From the NCBI GenBank assembly GCA_038526735.1, contig JBCBGM010000007.1:9121-73120 (forward strand): a DNA stretch of 64,000 nt, given 5' to 3'. Numbering within the stretch: position 1 is the stretch's first letter; each line of letters starts with the position of its first letter. Shown in pieces: positions 62,712 to 64,000 of this stretch. Origin of the DNA: Rubricella sp038526735 (GTDB taxonomy: Bacteria > Pseudomonadota > Alphaproteobacteria > Rhodobacterales > Rhodobacteraceae). The notes under the pieces were generated by a model. The model worked only from the letters and a program-made list of their open reading frames with translations, ran no database searches and was not told the DNA's origin. Position numbers and translations under genes: made by a program.

Positions 62712-64000
62712 TTAGGGCAACCACTTTTGCACGAAACGCACGGTCTTTTTCACTCGGTCGTTCTGGAAGAGCCGAGGGGTGTAGTACTGCCCCGCCGCGC
62801 GTTTGTTGACCTCTCCCAGCGTGGGATACGGGGCGACCATCGAGGTGATTGCGGAGATCTTCATGTTGTTGGCAATCGCCAGCGCCCAGACCTGGATGAG
62901 CTCTCCGGCCAGCGGGCCAACGATCGAAGCGCCAACCGGTTTGCCCTTCACCACCATGACTTTCACCAAACCTTCGGTTTTACCCTCAGCCACCGCCCGG
63001 TCGTTTTCGTTGAAGTGCCAGCGGAGGACTTCTAGGGCGCTCCCATGCGCCTCTTTCGCCTGCGCCTCCGTCAGACCGACCTGAGCGATCTCCGGATCGG
63101 TGAATGTGGCCCATGGGATGTGGCGGTTGGTGGCCTTTGCGGGCAGGCCAAAGAGCGCGTTGCGGATCACGATGCCCGCATCATAGCCCGCCTTGTGGGT
63201 GAACTGCAGGCCGCCCGCCGCGTCGCCGATGGCATAAACCTTGCGGTTGGTGGTGCGCAGACCCTCATCAACCTTCACCCCCGTGCGGGAGCGCTCGATG
63301 CCCGCCGCCTCAAGGTTGAGCTTGTCGAGATGCGCTTTGCGTCCCACGGCGACCAGCAGATGAGAGCCAGTCCAGGAGCGGCCCTGTTTATCCGTCACCG
63401 TTACGCCGCCTTCGTTGGAGATGCTCTCGACCAGCGAGCCCTCAACAATCTCGACGCCTTCGGCGCGGATTTTCTTGAGCGCGATCTCAGCAATCTCCGG
63501 GTCGTCTTTGCCCAAGGCGCGCATCCCCTCCAGCACGGTAACTTTAGAGCCGAGGCGGGCGTGGGCCTGCGCCATTTCCAGCCCGATCGGGCCGCCGCCG
63601 ATCACGATCAGATGCTCGGGCTTGTCGCGGAGCTGAAAGATCGTCTCGTTGGTGTGGTAGGGCACAGTGTCGATGCCCGGAATGGGCGGCACAAACGGGC
63701 CTGAGCCTGTGGAGATCACGATGCGCCGCGCGGTGATCCGGTAGTTGCCCGCTTCCACCGTCTTGGCATCCACGAAAGAGCCGTACTCAGTGATCACCCG
63801 CACGCCGAGGCTTTCGAACCGCTCGACGCTGTCATGGGGCTCGATATGGCCGATGACGCTGGCGACATGGTCTTTCGCGGCGCTGTAATCCACCTGCGGA
63901 ACGGTCGGGGTGATCCCGAAACCTGCACCCGTGGTCATGGCGTGGGCGGCTTTGCCGGCGGCGAGCAGGGCCTTTGAGGGAACGCAGCCATAGTTCAGGC
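62712..64000 (-). CDS. Mercuric-reductase-like FAD/NAD(P) disulfide oxidoreductase, N-terminus cut
   Basis: The gene runs off the right edge; the visible chain is about 428 residues. The upstream end on the minus strand reads through LNYGCVPSKALLAAGKAAH, which is the redox disulfide region CxxxxCVPSK; the first cysteine is at the edge. Later come the NAD-binding VIGGGPIGLEMAQAHARLG, the FAD-binding VYAIGDAAGGLQFTHKA, and a dimerisation domain. It resembles the mercuric reductase or soluble pyridine nucleotide disulfide oxidoreductase groups. Without the missing N-terminus, and because the C-terminal double cysteine of MerA is absent (end is RFVQKWLP), mercury reduction is unlikely. Confidence 0.85.
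   Translation of the reverse strand, partial: LNYGCVPSKALLAAGKAAHAMTTGAGFGITPTVPQVDYSAAKDHVASVIGHIEPHDSVERFESLGVRVITEYGSFVDAKTVEAGNYRITARRIVISTGSGPFVPPIPGIDTVPYHTNETIFQLRDKPEHLIVIGGGPIGLEMAQAHARLGSKVTVLEGMRALGKDDPEIAEIALKKIRAEGVEIVEGSLVESISNEGGVTVTDKQGRSWTGSHLLVAVGRKAHLDKLNLEAAGIERSRTGVKVDEGLRTTNRKVYAIGDAAGGLQFTHKAGYDAGIVIRNALFGLPAKATNRHIPWATFTDPEIAQVGLTEAQAKEAHGSALEVLRWHFNENDRAVAEGKTEGLVKVMVVKGKPVGASIVGPLAGELIQVWALAIANNMKISAITSMVAPYPTLGEVNKRAAGQYYTPRLFQNDRVKKTVRFVQKWLP

Noticed and set aside
62712..64000. True mercuric reductase
   Set aside because: The C-terminal cysteine pair of MerA is missing, and no mer genes are seen in the visible part.

Overview
The window is a chromosomal segment of an alphaproteobacterium of the Rhodobacterales (Roseobacter group), almost certainly an aerobic anoxygenic phototroph. 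The evidence is the GC-rich coding style, the Rhodobacterales-type gene neighbourhoods (secA-ppiC-argJ-mutT, rimP-nusA-ylxR-infB, gshB-BON-yraN-rsmI / lpoA-like-glnD-murJ), a piece of a photosynthesis gene cluster (tspO-crtB-crtI / crtA-bchI-bchD-bchO) and a SenC-RegA redox-signalling pair. About 60 protein genes, one tRNA-Arg(CCG) and several intergenic repeat elements can be supported. Assignments come from recognising protein families and motifs by eye; no database search was run. Layout: 1-600 has no clear gene. It holds one copy of a long dispersed repeat and a decayed second copy of the secA 3' end. 600-7050 holds a CPT-like kinase, secA, a periplasmic parvulin isomerase, argJ, mutT and an unannotated 40-residue gene. 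7144-14042 holds hemH, a methyltransferase, comF, grxC, a nitrilase-family amidase, a MarR regulator, ubiG, proline iminopeptidase and an OmpA-like lipoprotein. 14204-20230 holds pyrE, a small sensor-like periplasmic protein, pyrC, creatinase, a HAD phosphatase, a nitroreductase and an EamA exporter. 20390-21947 is an AT-rich two-gene membrane module unlike its surroundings. 21944-27949 is a surface-glycan or secreted-protein zone with a sulfotransferase, two glycosyltransferase-like proteins, a HIT hydrolase, an RTX calcium-binding protein and a frameshifted lipoprotein or barrel protein. 27996-29855 holds tRNA-Arg, a frameshifted methyltransferase, a DUF1801 protein and the second copy of the dispersed repeat. 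29900-35489 is the rimP-nusA-ylxR/L7Ae-infB operon, behind a terminator-like leader. 35488-44181 is a GH43 lipoprotein followed by the photosynthesis genes. 44225-55052 holds comM, then the gshB-rsmI operon, then the lpoA-like-glnD-murJ operon. 55119-64000 holds uvrD, an FMN hydroxyacid dehydrogenase, senC-regA, a YcjX-like protein, truA and the truncated C-terminal part of a mercuric-reductase-like flavoprotein. How genes work together: hemH (iron) and bchI/bchD (magnesium) sit on the two branches leaving protoporphyrin IX. crtB, crtI and crtA give carotenoids of the spheroidene/spheroidenone type. A TGT-N12-ACA site in the crtI-crtA divergent promoter fits PpsR/CrtJ control, and RegA is the classic redox regulator of the same genes in relatives. 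Only this part of the photosynthesis cluster is present, embedded between translation genes and comM, so the remaining pigment and reaction-centre genes must lie elsewhere. The observations most worth a second look are the AT-rich membrane pair, the dispersed repeat and the duplicated secA tail, the split photosynthesis cluster with its putative PpsR operator, the hydroxyacid-dehydrogenase gene in the position usually held by regB, and the rimP leader terminator.
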